The notes under the pieces were generated by a model. That model made no database searches, was not told where the DNA came from, and was given only the letters and a program-made list of their open reading frames with translations. From Bacillus altitudinis 41KF2b (GTDB lineage: Bacteria > Bacillota > Bacilli > Bacillales > Bacillaceae), in contig NZ_ASJC01000015.1 of NCBI RefSeq assembly GCF_000691145.1, positions 1 to 50,061 of the forward strand: a stretch of 50,061 nt of DNA, read 5' to 3'. The first letter of the stretch is position 1. Each line of letters opens with the position of its first letter. The translations under genes and the position numbers were made by a program. Positions 7,836 to 16,190 of the stretch are shown piece after piece.

Positions 7836-9050
7836 ATGGAACAACAACTAGAAAAATCAACATTTCATCCTCGCAGTACAGGGCAAACCATTTTGCTGAT
7901 TGCTGGGATTTTACTCATTGCCTTTAACCTGAGGCCAGCCATTACGTCTGTTGGTCCTGTGATCGGTGCCATTCGTTCTGATTTACAGCTTTCAAATGGA
8001 CTTGCTGGTTTCCTCACGACATTACCACTGCTCTCATTCGCATTGCTTTCTCCTATTGCACCTAAAATCGGAAAACGTCTTGGGAATGAACGAACACTTT
8101 GGCTTGGGCTTGCTGTCCTGCTCTTTGGGATTGTCATTCGTTCATTTGGTAGCATCACCTTTTTAATGATGGGAACGGCGCTAGTTGGCGTCGGGATTGC
8201 GATTTGTAATGTGCTTTTACCTGGACTTGTGAAACATAAATTCCCTGCACATGCTGGATTAATGACAAGCGTGTATACGACATCGATGTCCGTTTTTGCT
8301 GCACTTGCATCTGGTGTCAGCGTTCCGCTCAGTCATGCGATGCCTGGGGGCTGGAATACATCATTCCTTGTCTGGGCCGGACTTGCCCTTCTTGCGATGA
8401 TGGTGTGGGCGCCGCAGCTTCTTCATCAGAACACAGCTGCTGTCAAAAGCATTTCGCTCAAAGAGCAGCCAATATGGCGTTCACGTGTCGCATGGCAGGT
8501 GACCTTTTTTATGGGCTTGCAATCATTCCTTTTCTACAGCAGTATCGCATGGTTTCCTGATATTTTGACATCACATGGCATGAACCTGGCGACAGCGGGA
8601 TGGATGCTCTCTATTATGCAGTTCACTGGTCTGCCATCGACCTTCTTAACGCCCGTTTTTGCAGAAAAATTAAAAACGCAAAGACCGCTTGTCGTCGGCC
8701 TTGTCCTTGTGTATTTACTCGGCATGATTGGTCTCCTTCTCGGAGGGTCGACGCCTATTCTTGTCATCTCTGTGCTATTCATCGGCGTCGGACAAGGGGC
8801 CAGTATCAGTCTTGCCCTCACATTTATTGGATTAAGAACAACCAATATGGAACAAGCAGCTGCCCTTTCTGGAATGGCGCAGTCACTCGGTTATTTATTA
8901 GCCGCTGTTGGTCCATTCATGATCGGTATCCTTTTTGATGTGACACATACATGGACGCCAGCCATTATCATCTTTATCATCGTCCTATTTTTTATGTTTA
9001 TATCCGGTATGCGTGCTGGACGAAGCGTCTATATTTCAGATCCATCATAA
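7836..9050 (+). CDS. yycB: YycB, major facilitator transporter of the CynX/NimT group
   Basis: Encodes 404 residues from ATG 7836, preceded by AAGGAG at 7821-7826; an upstream in-frame ATG at 7788 overlaps yycC and lacks a ribosome site. About 12 hydrophobic segments cover nearly the whole chain. The family signature is early: AFNLRPAITSVGPVIG right after the first membrane segment, as in cyanate permease CynX and 2-nitroimidazole transporter NimT. The substrate of YycB is not known. Downstream gene of the yycC-yycB pair; a strong terminator follows. Confidence 0.85.
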   Translation: MEQQLEKSTFHPRSTGQTILLIAGILLIAFNLRPAITSVGPVIGAIRSDLQLSNGLAGFLTTLPLLSFALLSPIAPKIGKRLGNERTLWLGLAVLLFGIVIRSFGSITFLMMGTALVGVGIAICNVLLPGLVKHKFPAHAGLMTSVYTTSMSVFAALASGVSVPLSHAMPGGWNTSFLVWAGLALLAMMVWAPQLLHQNTAAVKSISLKEQPIWRSRVAWQVTFFMGLQSFLFYSSIAWFPDILTSHGMNLATAGWMLSIMQFTGLPSTFLTPVFAEKLKTQRPLVVGLVLVYLLGMIGLLLGGSTPILVISVLFIGVGQGASISLALTFIGLRTTNMEQAAALSGMAQSLGYLLAAVGPFMIGILFDVTHTWTPAIIIFIIVLFFMFISGMRAGRSVYISDPS

Positions 9051-9096
9051 ACAAAGGGGTAAAATGAACTTTATTTTAGCCCTTTGTCTTCTTTTT
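9051..9096 (+). terminator. Terminator after yycB
   Basis: The stem ACAAAGGGGTAAAA (9051-9064) pairs with 9074-9087 with one mismatch, followed by CTTCTTTTT. Stem and tail resemble the terminator at 6791. Confidence 0.8.
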
Positions 9097-9214
9097 AGCG
9101 TGATAGAAAACCTTTGCAGTCTAGGAAGGACGAGTATCGGCGCGGAGCGAATTTGACATTCGTGAGCACCGAAACGCAGGACTGACACCGAATGCGATGG
9201 TTTGTCTACACGCT
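9097..9214. ncRNA. Structured GC-rich element with terminal inverted repeats, possible RNA or small repeat
   Basis: This 118-bp element is framed by imperfect inverted termini, AGCGTGATAGAAAACC at 9097 and, on the other strand, AGCGTGTAGACAAACC. Inside, CAGTC/GACTG, CGG/CCG and a GCGAAT/ATTCGT hairpin nest into a multi-branch fold. It is clearly richer in G+C than the terminators on either side and contains no ORF. It lies exactly between the yycB and rplI terminators. Small structured repeats of this sort occur in Bacillus genomes, but I cannot name the family. Strand is undetermined. Confidence 0.5.
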
Positions 9215-9247
9215 AAGAACCCGTCTCACGAGGAGACGGGTTCTTTT
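9215..9247 (-). terminator. Terminator of the yybS-gdpP-rplI operon
   Basis: A perfect 13-bp stem AAGAACCCGTCTC/GAGACGGGTTCTT (9215-9227 with 9233-9245), five-base loop. It sits immediately after rplI and shows that dnaC does not follow rplI here. Confidence 0.85.
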
Positions 9248-9251
9248 CTGT

Positions 9252-9701
9252 TTATGCTTGTTCTGTGACGTGCACTTTTAATGTTGCTTGTACTTCTGGG
9301 TGAAGCTTCACCGGTACATTTGTGTATCCTAGCGCACGGATGGCATCATTCAACTCGATTTTACGCTTATCGAGTTTGATTTGATGTTCTTTTTGCAATT
9401 TATCAGCGATCTGTTTGCTTGTAATCGAACCAAATAGACGACCGCCTTCACCTGATTTAGCAGTGAGTTCCACTGTCAGCGCCTCAAGTGTTTCTTTTAA
9501 TTGTTTCGCTTGCTCAAGCTCTTGGATGGCATTCTTTTTCTCTTTGTTTTTCTGCCCTTCCAATGCACTTAGGTTCGTTGGAGTTGCTTCAACAGCTAAC
9601 CCTTGTTTGATGAGAAAGTTGTGAGCGTATCCGTCAGCTACATTTTTGACTTCGCCTTTTTTTCCTTTGCCTTTTACGTCTTTTAGAAAGATGACTTTCA
9701 T
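9252..9701 (-). CDS. rplI: Ribosomal protein L9
   Basis: 149 residues, the normal length. The N-terminal 23S rRNA-binding domain opens [20 protein letters not shown] with the family's GYAHNFLI signature, followed by a long central helix (residues 43-75) and the C-terminal domain. The ATG is coupled to gdpP by a four-base ATGA overlap and served by AAGGAGG inside the gdpP end. It is the last gene of the operon. In B. subtilis rplI is followed by dnaC; that link is broken here by a terminator and unrelated plus-strand genes. Confidence 0.97.
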   Translation of the reverse strand: MKVIFLKDVKGKGKKGEVKNVADGYAHNFLIKQGLAVEATPTNLSALEGQKNKEKKNAIQELEQAKQLKETLEALTVELTAKSGEGGRLFGSITSKQIADKLQKEHQIKLDKRKIELNDAIRALGYTNVPVKLHPEVQATLKVHVTEQA

Positions 9702-11686
9702 CTTTGAACCCCTCCTTCGAAATATTCGTCTATGGCAGCTTTTAACTTCTCTACCGCTTCTTCAATGGTTATACCATAAATCTGGGTCGCAGCGTTAGTC
9801 AAATGACCGCCGCCATCTAATGCTTCCATAATGATTTGAACGTTGATATCACCTAACGATCTTGCACTAATACAGACCGTATCGTCATCTCGCCTTGCGA
9901 CAGCAAACGATGCTTCAACCTCACTCATCGACAAGAGAGAATCAGCCGTCTGTGCAATCGTAATTTGATCATAATACTCAGATCTGTCAGACGGCAAGGA
10001 AGCAATCGCTACCTGATTTTGATACAGCTCTGTATGCTGAATGAGCTTTGCCCGTTTGATGTAATGATCGACTGTCTCTTTCAAAAACTTTTGCACAAGG
10101 ACAGGATCTGCCCCTTTTGCACGAAGGTAGGATGCTGCATCGAACGTTCTTGACCCCGTTCTGAGGGAGAAACTCTTCGTATCCACGATAATCCCAGCAA
10201 GAAGTGCTGTGGCCTCAATCATGTTAATCCGCAATTTCTTCGGCTGATACTCTAACAGCTCTGTCACCAGTTCTGCTGTAGATGAAGCATACGGCTCCAT
10301 ATAGACAAGTAAAGGATCACGGATAAATTCCTCACCACGTCTATGGTGGTCAATGACAACGACGTTTTCGATCTTATTTAGCAGTCGTTCTTCCATCACA
10401 AGCGACGGTTTATGTGTATCTACGACCACAAGCAATGTGTCATCCTTTGCAAGCTCCATCGCTTCCTCAGGCGTGATAAAACGGGACCAAAGTTCTTCAT
10501 AATTCTTAATTTCACTAATTAAGCGTTGAACGCTATCCCCAATCTGGTTGGCATCAATGACGATGTAACCTTCTTTTCCATTCGCCTGAGCAACCTTTAA
10601 AATCCCGATCGAGGCACCAATAGAGTCCATGTCGGGGAACTTATGCCCCATGATCATGACATTACCGCTTTCAGATACAATTTCTTTTAAAGCATGTGAA
10701 ATGACCCGTGCGCGTACTCGTGTCCGTTTTTCCATTGGATTGGTTTTTCCACCGTAGAATTTCACTTTCCCATTCGGCTGTTTAATCGCTACCTGATCCC
10801 CGCCTCGTCCGAGGGCAAGGTCAAGACTCGACTGCGCAAGTGCGCCAAGTTCTTTTAAAGAAGGAACAGACGCACCGATTCCAATACTAAGGGTAAGTGT
10901 GGCGCTATGTGCCCCTGTTTTCTCACGAACCTCGTCTAAAATGGAAAACTTCGACGCTTCAAGCTCTGCTAAGATGCTCTCGTTTAATACCGCCATAAAT
11001 CGTTCAGATGAAATTCTTTTTAAGAAAATGCCGTATTCTTGTGCCCAATTGTTTAACAGCGATGTGACTTCACTATTTATCGCGCTGCGCACCTGATCAT
11101 CGAGACCTTGTGTGACATCATCATAATTGTCTAAAAAGATATAAGATAACACCGTTCGTTCATTTTCATACTGTCTTTCAATCTGCACTTGTTCCGTGAC
11201 ATCAAAGAAATATAAAAGGCGCTCTGACCGTTTAATAATGACTTTGAATTTCCGGTCATTCAGCGTCACATTTTCTGTCTCAACCTCTTGTTTAATAAGA
11301 GGCACAATGGATTCAAATGTATCATACAAGGATCTGCCGACAAGTGTGCTTTCATGGAAGCACGAAGCGAGAAATGGATTGGTCCATTCGATATAATACT
11401 GGTCATTAAACAGCATAATACCAATTGGCATCTCCATTAATGCTTCTTCTCCAACCTTTTTGACTCGATAGGATAATGTTGAAATATATGAATCAATCTC
11501 TTTTTGCACCTGCGTATCTGCCCACTTTAAAAAGTAGAGCACACCCGCAAGGACTAAAAGACCAACCGCTCCTATGATCCAATTAAAATAAAGGTTGAGG
11601 AGGACTGTGATCACCGCAAGAACAATTAACGCGAAGATCGGATACTTGATGACAGGTTTTCGATAGAAGCTTGGCACTGATATCAA
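9698..11686 (-). CDS. gdpP: GdpP cyclic-di-AMP phosphodiesterase
   Basis: 662 residues (659 in B. subtilis GdpP/YybT). Two membrane segments (about 15-55), a PAS domain (about 84-165), a degenerate GGDEF domain (about 175-305, with SSERF at 226-230 where GGDEF would be), then DHH/DHHA1 (about 340-655). The manganese site is intact: H348, D352 and D354 in [10 protein letters not shown]423 in VVDTH, DHH at 446-448, and GGGHLTNAA near the end. The enzyme hydrolyses c-di-AMP to pApA, tuning potassium uptake, wall stress and beta-lactam tolerance. It is the middle gene of yybS-gdpP-rplI, overlapping rplI by four bases. Confidence 0.95.
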   Translation of the reverse strand: MISVPSFYRKPVIKYPIFALIVLAVITVLLNLYFNWIIGAVGLLVLAGVLYFLKWADTQVQKEIDSYISTLSYRVKKVGEEALMEMPIGIMLFNDQYYIEWTNPFLASCFHESTLVGRSLYDTFESIVPLIKQEVETENVTLNDRKFKVIIKRSERLLYFFDVTEQVQIERQYENERTVLSYIFLDNYDDVTQGLDDQVRSAINSEVTSLLNNWAQEYGIFLKRISSERFMAVLNESILAELEASKFSILDEVREKTGAHSATLTLSIGIGASVPSLKELGALAQSSLDLALGRGGDQVAIKQPNGKVKFYGGKTNPMEKRTRVRARVISHALKEIVSESGNVMIMGHKFPDMDSIGASIGILKVAQANGKEGYIVIDANQIGDSVQRLISEIKNYEELWSRFITPEEAMELAKDDTLLVVVDTHKPSLVMEERLLNKIENVVVIDHHRRGEEFIRDPLLVYMEPYASSTAELVTELLEYQPKKLRINMIEATALLAGIIVDTKSFSLRTGSRTFDAASYLRAKGADPVLVQKFLKETVDHYIKRAKLIQHTELYQNQVAIASLPSDRSEYYDQITIAQTADSLLSMSEVEASFAVARRDDDTVCISARSLGDINVQIIMEALDGGGHLTNAATQIYGITIEEAVEKLKAAIDEYFEGGVQR

Positions 11687-11697
11687 CTCCTCAACAT

Positions 11698-12645
11698 TCA
11701 GAGTGAATTATTTGTTTTTACTTTTTCTCTTAAATCAAAGCCTATGTCAGCAATCCCTATAATACGCACAATCACACCGATTGGCGGAAAGAGAATCGTC
11801 AATACGACGGCAAAAATGGGTACCACTTTTGAGATGTTTTTTTCGTGGCAATAATAGAAGATAAAAGAAAAGCCCTGAATAAGCACCAGTATAAATAAAA
11901 TTTGAAAAGCACTCGTTTGCACGAGCGATAAAAAGCTGCCTTTCTCCGGCTGAATCAGCATCAAAAGCAGTGTGAGTAAATAATACCATACCATGCTTTT
12001 TGGCAGTCGCATATCCTTAAATTTCTTAAGAGCTGGCATGTCTGGAACAAACCGTTTGATCAACGGCCGCACAAACCAATGATTGACGAAAGACATCAGC
12101 GTGACAAAAATCAAAAGCGCTACAGGTAAAGAATTTAATGCCGTATCCTGCAATTCTCTAAACTGCTTGAGTTGTTTTGCTATGTCCTGATCAGAAGCGC
12201 CAGATTGTTTTAAGGTACTCTCTACCATCGGCATGATTTGGTCAATTGATTCCTTTGCAACACCCAGTATATCTACTTGAAACAGCTGGACACTGACAAC
12301 AAAGTAAATGAGAAAACTGAATAAGTAGATCAGCGCACCCGTAATAATCGCCTGACCTGGCTGCCTCCTGCTGTAGAAAACACCCATACCTACTCCAACA
12401 GCAATCAGCATTGGCGCACTTAACAGCCCATTAATAGACCCAATTAAAAAGCTGATCACTATGCCAATAGCGCCAGCCGCAATTCCTTTTTTCAAGCCAT
12501 GCCTGATTGTATAGAGAATGATCGGAATCGGAGCAGCCATGAAGAAAATAATGGCTAAAAGTGGCACATACAAATAAAACAGCGTCATTACCGCAAAAAT
12601 ACTGATCATGATAGCGCCTTCTACTAACGCTTTTGTTTGTTTCAC
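11698..12645 (-). CDS. yybS: YybS, DUF2232 membrane protein
   Basis: 315 residues (about 309 in B. subtilis YybS) with roughly eight hydrophobic segments and a short loop rich in Gln and Lys at about 145-170. It belongs to the DUF2232 family, conserved upstream of gdpP in Bacillus; function unknown. The start is GTG at 12645, with GAGGTGAAG before it. It ends 11 bases before gdpP and is the first gene of the operon, so a link with c-di-AMP signalling or the envelope is plausible but only contextual. Confidence 0.88.
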   Translation of the reverse strand: MKQTKALVEGAIMISIFAVMTLFYLYVPLLAIIFFMAAPIPIILYTIRHGLKKGIAAGAIGIVISFLIGSINGLLSAPMLIAVGVGMGVFYSRRQPGQAIITGALIYLFSFLIYFVVSVQLFQVDILGVAKESIDQIMPMVESTLKQSGASDQDIAKQLKQFRELQDTALNSLPVALLIFVTLMSFVNHWFVRPLIKRFVPDMPALKKFKDMRLPKSMVWYYLLTLLLMLIQPEKGSFLSLVQTSAFQILFILVLIQGFSFIFYYCHEKNISKVVPIFAVVLTILFPPIGVIVRIIGIADIGFDLREKVKTNNSL

Positions 12646-12792
12646 ACCTTCACCTCAATCCAATCATTTTTCTATATCTTGCTCAATGTGTACTTCTATG
12701 TATACGTACGATGTACGCTCCGTCATATCTTGACCCAACCTTTATTTTACCATAGCCGTAAATCTCAAGTAAAATGCAGGCTATCTCAAGAA

Positions 12793-12808
12793 CGTTTCAC
12801 GTGGAACA
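12793..12808. other. parS centromere site
   Basis: CGTTTCACGTGGAACA is the reverse complement of the B. subtilis parS 16-mer TGTTCCACGTGAAACA with only the last base changed. ParB (29580) should load here and spread to organise the origin region for SMC and ParA. It lies about 27 kb left of oriC. Confidence 0.85.
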
Positions 12809-12902
12809 ACTTAGATCGTCTTGTACATGCAACTTTTCAGACAGCATGTTACAATTTTTTAGATTATTCTTAGCTATAAACCCTGAATTCAAGGTCAAAA
12901 GC

Positions 12903-12911
12903 TGTTAGAAT
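12903..12911 (+). promoter_or_regulatory. Extended -10 element for ppaC
   Basis: TGTTAGAAT fits TGnTATAAT with one mismatch, 38 bases before the ATG. No convincing -35 is present, consistent with an extended -10 promoter. Confidence 0.4.
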
Positions 12912-12948
12912 AGAAACATCATCAATAAAAGTAAGAAGGAGAATTCAC

Positions 12949-13878
12949 ATGGGAAAAACACTCGTATTCGGACACAAAAACCCTGACACAGACACGATTT
13001 GCTCTGCTATCGCTTACGCTGATCTGAAAAACAAAATTGGCGTTCAAGCAGAAGCTGTCAGACTTGGAGAAATCAATGGAGAAACACAATACGCATTAGA
13101 TTTCTTTAAACAAGAAGCACCTCGTTTCATTGAAACGGCTGCAAACGAAACAAAACAAGTCATTCTTGTCGATCATAACGAATTCCAACAAAGTGTAAGC
13201 GATATTGATCAAGTACAAGTGACAGAGGTCATTGACCATCACCGTATTGCCAACTTTGAAACAAGTGAACCTCTTTACTATCGTGCTGAGCCAGTTGGCT
13301 GCACAGCAACGATCTTAAACAAAATGTACAAAGAGCACCAAGTCACAATTGAAAAAGAAATCGCTGGTTTGCTTTTGTCTGCGATCATTTCTGATTCCTT
13401 GCTATTCAAATCCCCAACATGCACACAGCAGGATGTTGATGCTGCGCATGAGCTGGCAAAAATCGCAGGAGTAGACCCTGAAGTATATGGTTTAGATATG
13501 CTGAAAGCAGGAGCTGACCTAAGCCAAAAAACAGTTCAAGAATTAATCACACTGGATGCAAAAGAATTTGCACTAGGTAACAGCAAAGTCGAAATTGCAC
13601 AAGTTAATACAGTTGATATTGCTGAAGTAACAGCAAGACAAGCTGACATCGAAGCAAAAATCAATGAAGTTATCGCAGCGAAAGGTCTTGATCTATTTGT
13701 TTTAGTGATCACAGACATTCTAGAAAATGACTCTCTTGCGCTTGCACTTGGTGCTGAAGCAGCAAAAGTAGAAAAAGCATTTAATGTCACACTTGAAAAC
13801 AACACTGCTTTACTAAAAGGTGTTGTATCAAGAAAGAAACAAGTCGTGCCTGCACTAACAGACGCACTTTCTTCATAA
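12949..13878 (+). CDS. ppaC: Manganese-dependent inorganic pyrophosphatase (family II)
   Basis: 309 residues, matching B. subtilis PpaC (YybQ). A DHH-family enzyme that hydrolyses pyrophosphate from biosynthesis. Metal-site motifs are intact: GHKNPDTDT (residues 8-16), LVDHNE, EVIDHHR, and the C-terminal substrate-binding [16 protein letters not shown] precedes the ATG. It is monocistronic, between its own extended -10 and a strong terminator. Like gdpP it has a DHH core, but the two are not closely related. Confidence 0.97.
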   Translation: MGKTLVFGHKNPDTDTICSAIAYADLKNKIGVQAEAVRLGEINGETQYALDFFKQEAPRFIETAANETKQVILVDHNEFQQSVSDIDQVQVTEVIDHHRIANFETSEPLYYRAEPVGCTATILNKMYKEHQVTIEKEIAGLLLSAIISDSLLFKSPTCTQQDVDAAHELAKIAGVDPEVYGLDMLKAGADLSQKTVQELITLDAKEFALGNSKVEIAQVNTVDIAEVTARQADIEAKINEVIAAKGLDLFVLVITDILENDSLALALGAEAAKVEKAFNVTLENNTALLKGVVSRKKQVVPALTDALSS

Positions 13879-13882
13879 ACTC

Positions 13883-13916
13883 AAAAAGACTGCTGACATC
13901 TTCAGCAGTCTTTTTT
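13883..13916. terminator. Bidirectional terminator between ppaC and rsiV
   Basis: A 14-bp stem (13883-13896 with 13902-13915) with A and T tracts on both sides, serving ppaC on the plus and rsiV on the minus strand. Confidence 0.88.
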
Positions 13917-13922
13917 CTTCTT

Positions 13923-14780
13923 TTAGTGAATGTACATATCGCTGACAAGAATATCCTTTAGCACGCTTGTTGGAATCGTGAATTCAACTACACCCATGTA
14001 ACCAGGCGCCACATCATATTCGTTGAAGGAAATCACCAGTTTGCCTTTTGAATTGATATAGAAGCTTTGATCTGGCTGAATCTTCTTAAACGGATCAACC
14101 GTATCTTGCTTCGTCATCCAGTAAATCTTATTTGAATCCTCTTTCATCTGTTTCTTCATTTGTTCTTTAATATTTTCACTAATCACATCAATATAACGGT
14201 CATCTTTAAATAGACTTGGTAATGTAATGAGTACATGGTTTTTCTTATCCACCGTATCATATGTCATTTCCTCTGCCGCAGAAGCCTGAGTCGTCACCTT
14301 GTATCGACCTAGTGAAAGAATTTGATCATTATTTGTTCTTACTTCATATCCGCTCTCTACACTCAAATGACCATTTTTATAACCCTTTGTTTCCTTTTCA
14401 AAATCTTGATACAGCTTTTTGTTTTCAGCTAAATATTTTTGATTCAGGCTGTCTTGTAATTTTCCGTCCCCAAGCCCTGAAACGTGTGGTGTTTTGAGAT
14501 CAATATTTGTTCCCTGATCGCTCTTTTTAAATTCTGTGAACGTCACGACTTTCACAAGCTCTCCAATGACGGGTACTTCTGAAATCGCTCTTGCTGCCTG
14601 CGGACTGACATTCACAGTTGTGACAAATAAAGCAGCCGCAGCAACAAGTCCGATCGTCCATTTCTGAAAATGAGGTTGCTTGTTTTTTCGTTTTAATGTC
14701 CGTTCAACCATAGCATCGTATTCCGGGGGAATAGGGATTTCTAGATATTCCTCTTTTAATTGCTCCAAATGCTTATCCAT
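13923..14780 (-). CDS. rsiV: RsiV, anti-SigV factor and lysozyme sensor
   Basis: 285 residues, the same length as B. subtilis RsiV and closely similar. A short cytoplasmic SigV-binding segment (about 1-40), one membrane segment (about 42-60, WTIGLVAAAALFVTTV), then an extracellular DUF4163/DUF3298 domain ending VAPGYMGVVEFTIPT. In B. subtilis RsiV binds lysozyme and is then cleaved by signal peptidase and RasP, freeing SigV; the AARA near residue 62-65 fits the signal peptidase step. Its ATG follows the sigV TAA with no gap, with the AGGAGG inside sigV. The oatA gene of the B. subtilis sigV operon is absent here. Confidence 0.92.
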   Translation of the reverse strand: MDKHLEQLKEEYLEIPIPPEYDAMVERTLKRKNKQPHFQKWTIGLVAAAALFVTTVNVSPQAARAISEVPVIGELVKVVTFTEFKKSDQGTNIDLKTPHVSGLGDGKLQDSLNQKYLAENKKLYQDFEKETKGYKNGHLSVESGYEVRTNNDQILSLGRYKVTTQASAAEEMTYDTVDKKNHVLITLPSLFKDDRYIDVISENIKEQMKKQMKEDSNKIYWMTKQDTVDPFKKIQPDQSFYINSKGKLVISFNEYDVAPGYMGVVEFTIPTSVLKDILVSDMYIH

Positions 14781-15275
14781 TTATATTTCCTCCTGCGATA
14801 ATTCTACTTTTAAAAGCCGCAACGCCTTATATAATCTTGTTTTAATGGTGTTTTCATTTTCTCCAAGAATATGAGCAATGTCCTCTAGCTTTAAATCCTC
14901 AAAGAATCTTAATATAATGATGGCCCGATACATCTCCGGCAAATCTTCTATCGCCCGTCTGACATCTTGATCCTCATAGACATCCGATTCACCCTGCGAT
15001 AAAAATTCAAGCGTGTCATCGTCTGTCACTTGCACACGCTTCTTCTTTCGTAAAAAGTCGAGGGCAGCGTTTACGACGATTTTATAAAACCAGCTATGCA
15101 TCTTGGTCGCATCCTCTAATCGGTGAACAGATTTGAGTGCTTTATGAATCGCCTCTTGAACGACATCCATCGCATCTTCTGGGTTTTTGACATAGCTATA
15201 GGACAATCGATAAAAACTGTGTTTATGCTCCATTACGTAATCCGCAAATTGATCATCAATCTTTCGTTTCTTCAT
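14781..15275 (-). CDS. sigV: SigV, ECF sigma factor for lysozyme response
   Basis: 164 residues (166 in B. subtilis). Region 2 covers about 20-85 (FYRLSYSYVKNPEDAMDVVQ, typical of -10 recognition), region 4 about 105-155 (LPEMYRAIIILRFFEDLKLE then IAHILGENENTIKTRLYKAL, the -35 helix-turn-helix). Directs peptidoglycan modification genes against lysozyme. The next gene, rsiV, fixes the identity. AAAGGAG lies 11 bases before the ATG. A promoter with SigV features lies upstream, pointing to autoregulation. Confidence 0.92.
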   Translation of the reverse strand: MKKRKIDDQFADYVMEHKHSFYRLSYSYVKNPEDAMDVVQEAIHKALKSVHRLEDATKMHSWFYKIVVNAALDFLRKKKRVQVTDDDTLEFLSQGESDVYEDQDVRRAIEDLPEMYRAIIILRFFEDLKLEDIAHILGENENTIKTRLYKALRLLKVELSQEEI

Positions 15276-15328
15276 TTTACAAAGAGCTCCTTTATCTTAA
15301 ATGCGCATCTGTTATTTCTTACATTGGA

Positions 15329-15360
15329 TAGACGCGCACCTGTTAAAAATAGTTTGCGCT
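15329..15360 (-). promoter_or_regulatory. Probable SigV (ECF) promoter of sigV-rsiV
   Basis: Read on the minus strand: an AAAC -35 core in GCAAACT, 16 bases, then CGTCTA as -10. This is the AAC/CGTC layout of ECF promoters in Bacillus. Confidence 0.65.
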
Positions 15361-15401
15361 CCATTATTTTTTTAACATGTCATCCCATTTACGTTTCTAT
15401 A

Positions 15402-15434
15402 CAAAAAGAGCGAACCTGACAGGTTCACTCTTTT
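15402..15434 (-). terminator. Terminator of the racemase-like gene
   Basis: On the minus strand the stem AAGAGtGAACC with loop TGTCA closes to GGTTCgCTCTT and runs into T5. The first arm overlaps the gene's last codons. Confidence 0.8.
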
Positions 15435-16084
15435 AAAGCCGTTATTTTTTGATAAACAAATGGTTTGAGTGGTGATAGCGGATGAATGATGGACACTCCT
15501 GTTTCCTGCTCCACCTGCTTTGCAGCGTGAACCATCGAGAGCTGCATCACACAAATATCTCCATGCTGCTGCTTCAAAGATTGCCTTAACTGTTCCATGA
15601 TTCGCTCATGGTAGGCTTGTATATCACCGTTCAAGCAAAGATGAAAGACATCCTCTAGCACAACCACTTCTGCCTTCAACTGCTTTCCCCGCTCTTTTAC
15701 ATATGAAGACAGTCGCTTCATCGTTCCTTCTACTGTATCTGGGTTTGAAAACACTAGCTGAAGCGGACCCTCTCGCTCACAAATCTGCTCAAATAACGGC
15801 TCATCTATCGGAACAATTGGTTGTTTGAACAGGTGCTGCTGCTCCCCCAAAGCCGCAATGTATTGTGTACACGTTAATAAAACAAGATCAGCCTCTGCTT
15901 CTTGCATGAGTCTGTTGATCGCATAGGTTTGCTGCTGCTCAAGATCAAATGCGGGATCTTGTTTGGCTCGTTCCATAAATGATGAATCGACGATGTGATG
16001 CAGATCAAATCCTGTGTCATAGAAAGCGTCGTCAATGTAAGAAATATTAGATGGATGTGCGTGAAGGCAGTGTAATCGAATCAT
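15425..16084 (-). CDS. Asp/Glu racemase-superfamily-like protein
   Basis: 219 residues, no signal peptide. LVLLTCTQYIAALG (residues 68-80) has a cysteine after a buried strand, as in the first catalytic loop of aspartate/glutamate racemases; CVMQLSMVHAA (178-188) is where the second cysteine loop would be, though it lacks the usual GCTE. NPDTVEGTM in the middle resembles the family's phosphate-like binding turn. I infer the fold; the substrate is unknown. AGGAGCGG precedes the ATG. It is single, convergent to sigV's promoter region, and divergent from katX. Confidence 0.5.
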   Translation of the reverse strand: MIRLHCLHAHPSNISYIDDAFYDTGFDLHHIVDSSFMERAKQDPAFDLEQQQTYAINRLMQEAEADLVLLTCTQYIAALGEQQHLFKQPIVPIDEPLFEQICEREGPLQLVFSNPDTVEGTMKRLSSYVKERGKQLKAEVVVLEDVFHLCLNGDIQAYHERIMEQLRQSLKQQHGDICVMQLSMVHAAKQVEQETGVSIIHPLSPLKPFVYQKITALKE

Positions 16085-16190
16085 TAGGTCCGCTCCTCAT
16101 AAAAGTTTTCACTCATTATATCAATCCTTGTATGAAATAGGGCGCAACATGACCATATTGTTAGGGAGATATTGAAGGAGGGATTCTACC

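Larger units (their letters stand above)
12646..12948. other. Intergenic region between divergent yybS and ppaC
   Basis: 303 bases without a gene. It holds the promoter region for yybS on the minus strand, a parS site at 12793-12808, and an extended -10 for ppaC at 12903-12911. Confidence 0.6.

Noticed and set aside
16085..16190. SigF promoter for katX
   Set aside because: TTGTATG with a downstream GACCATATT is only loosely like a SigF promoter; too weak to annotate.
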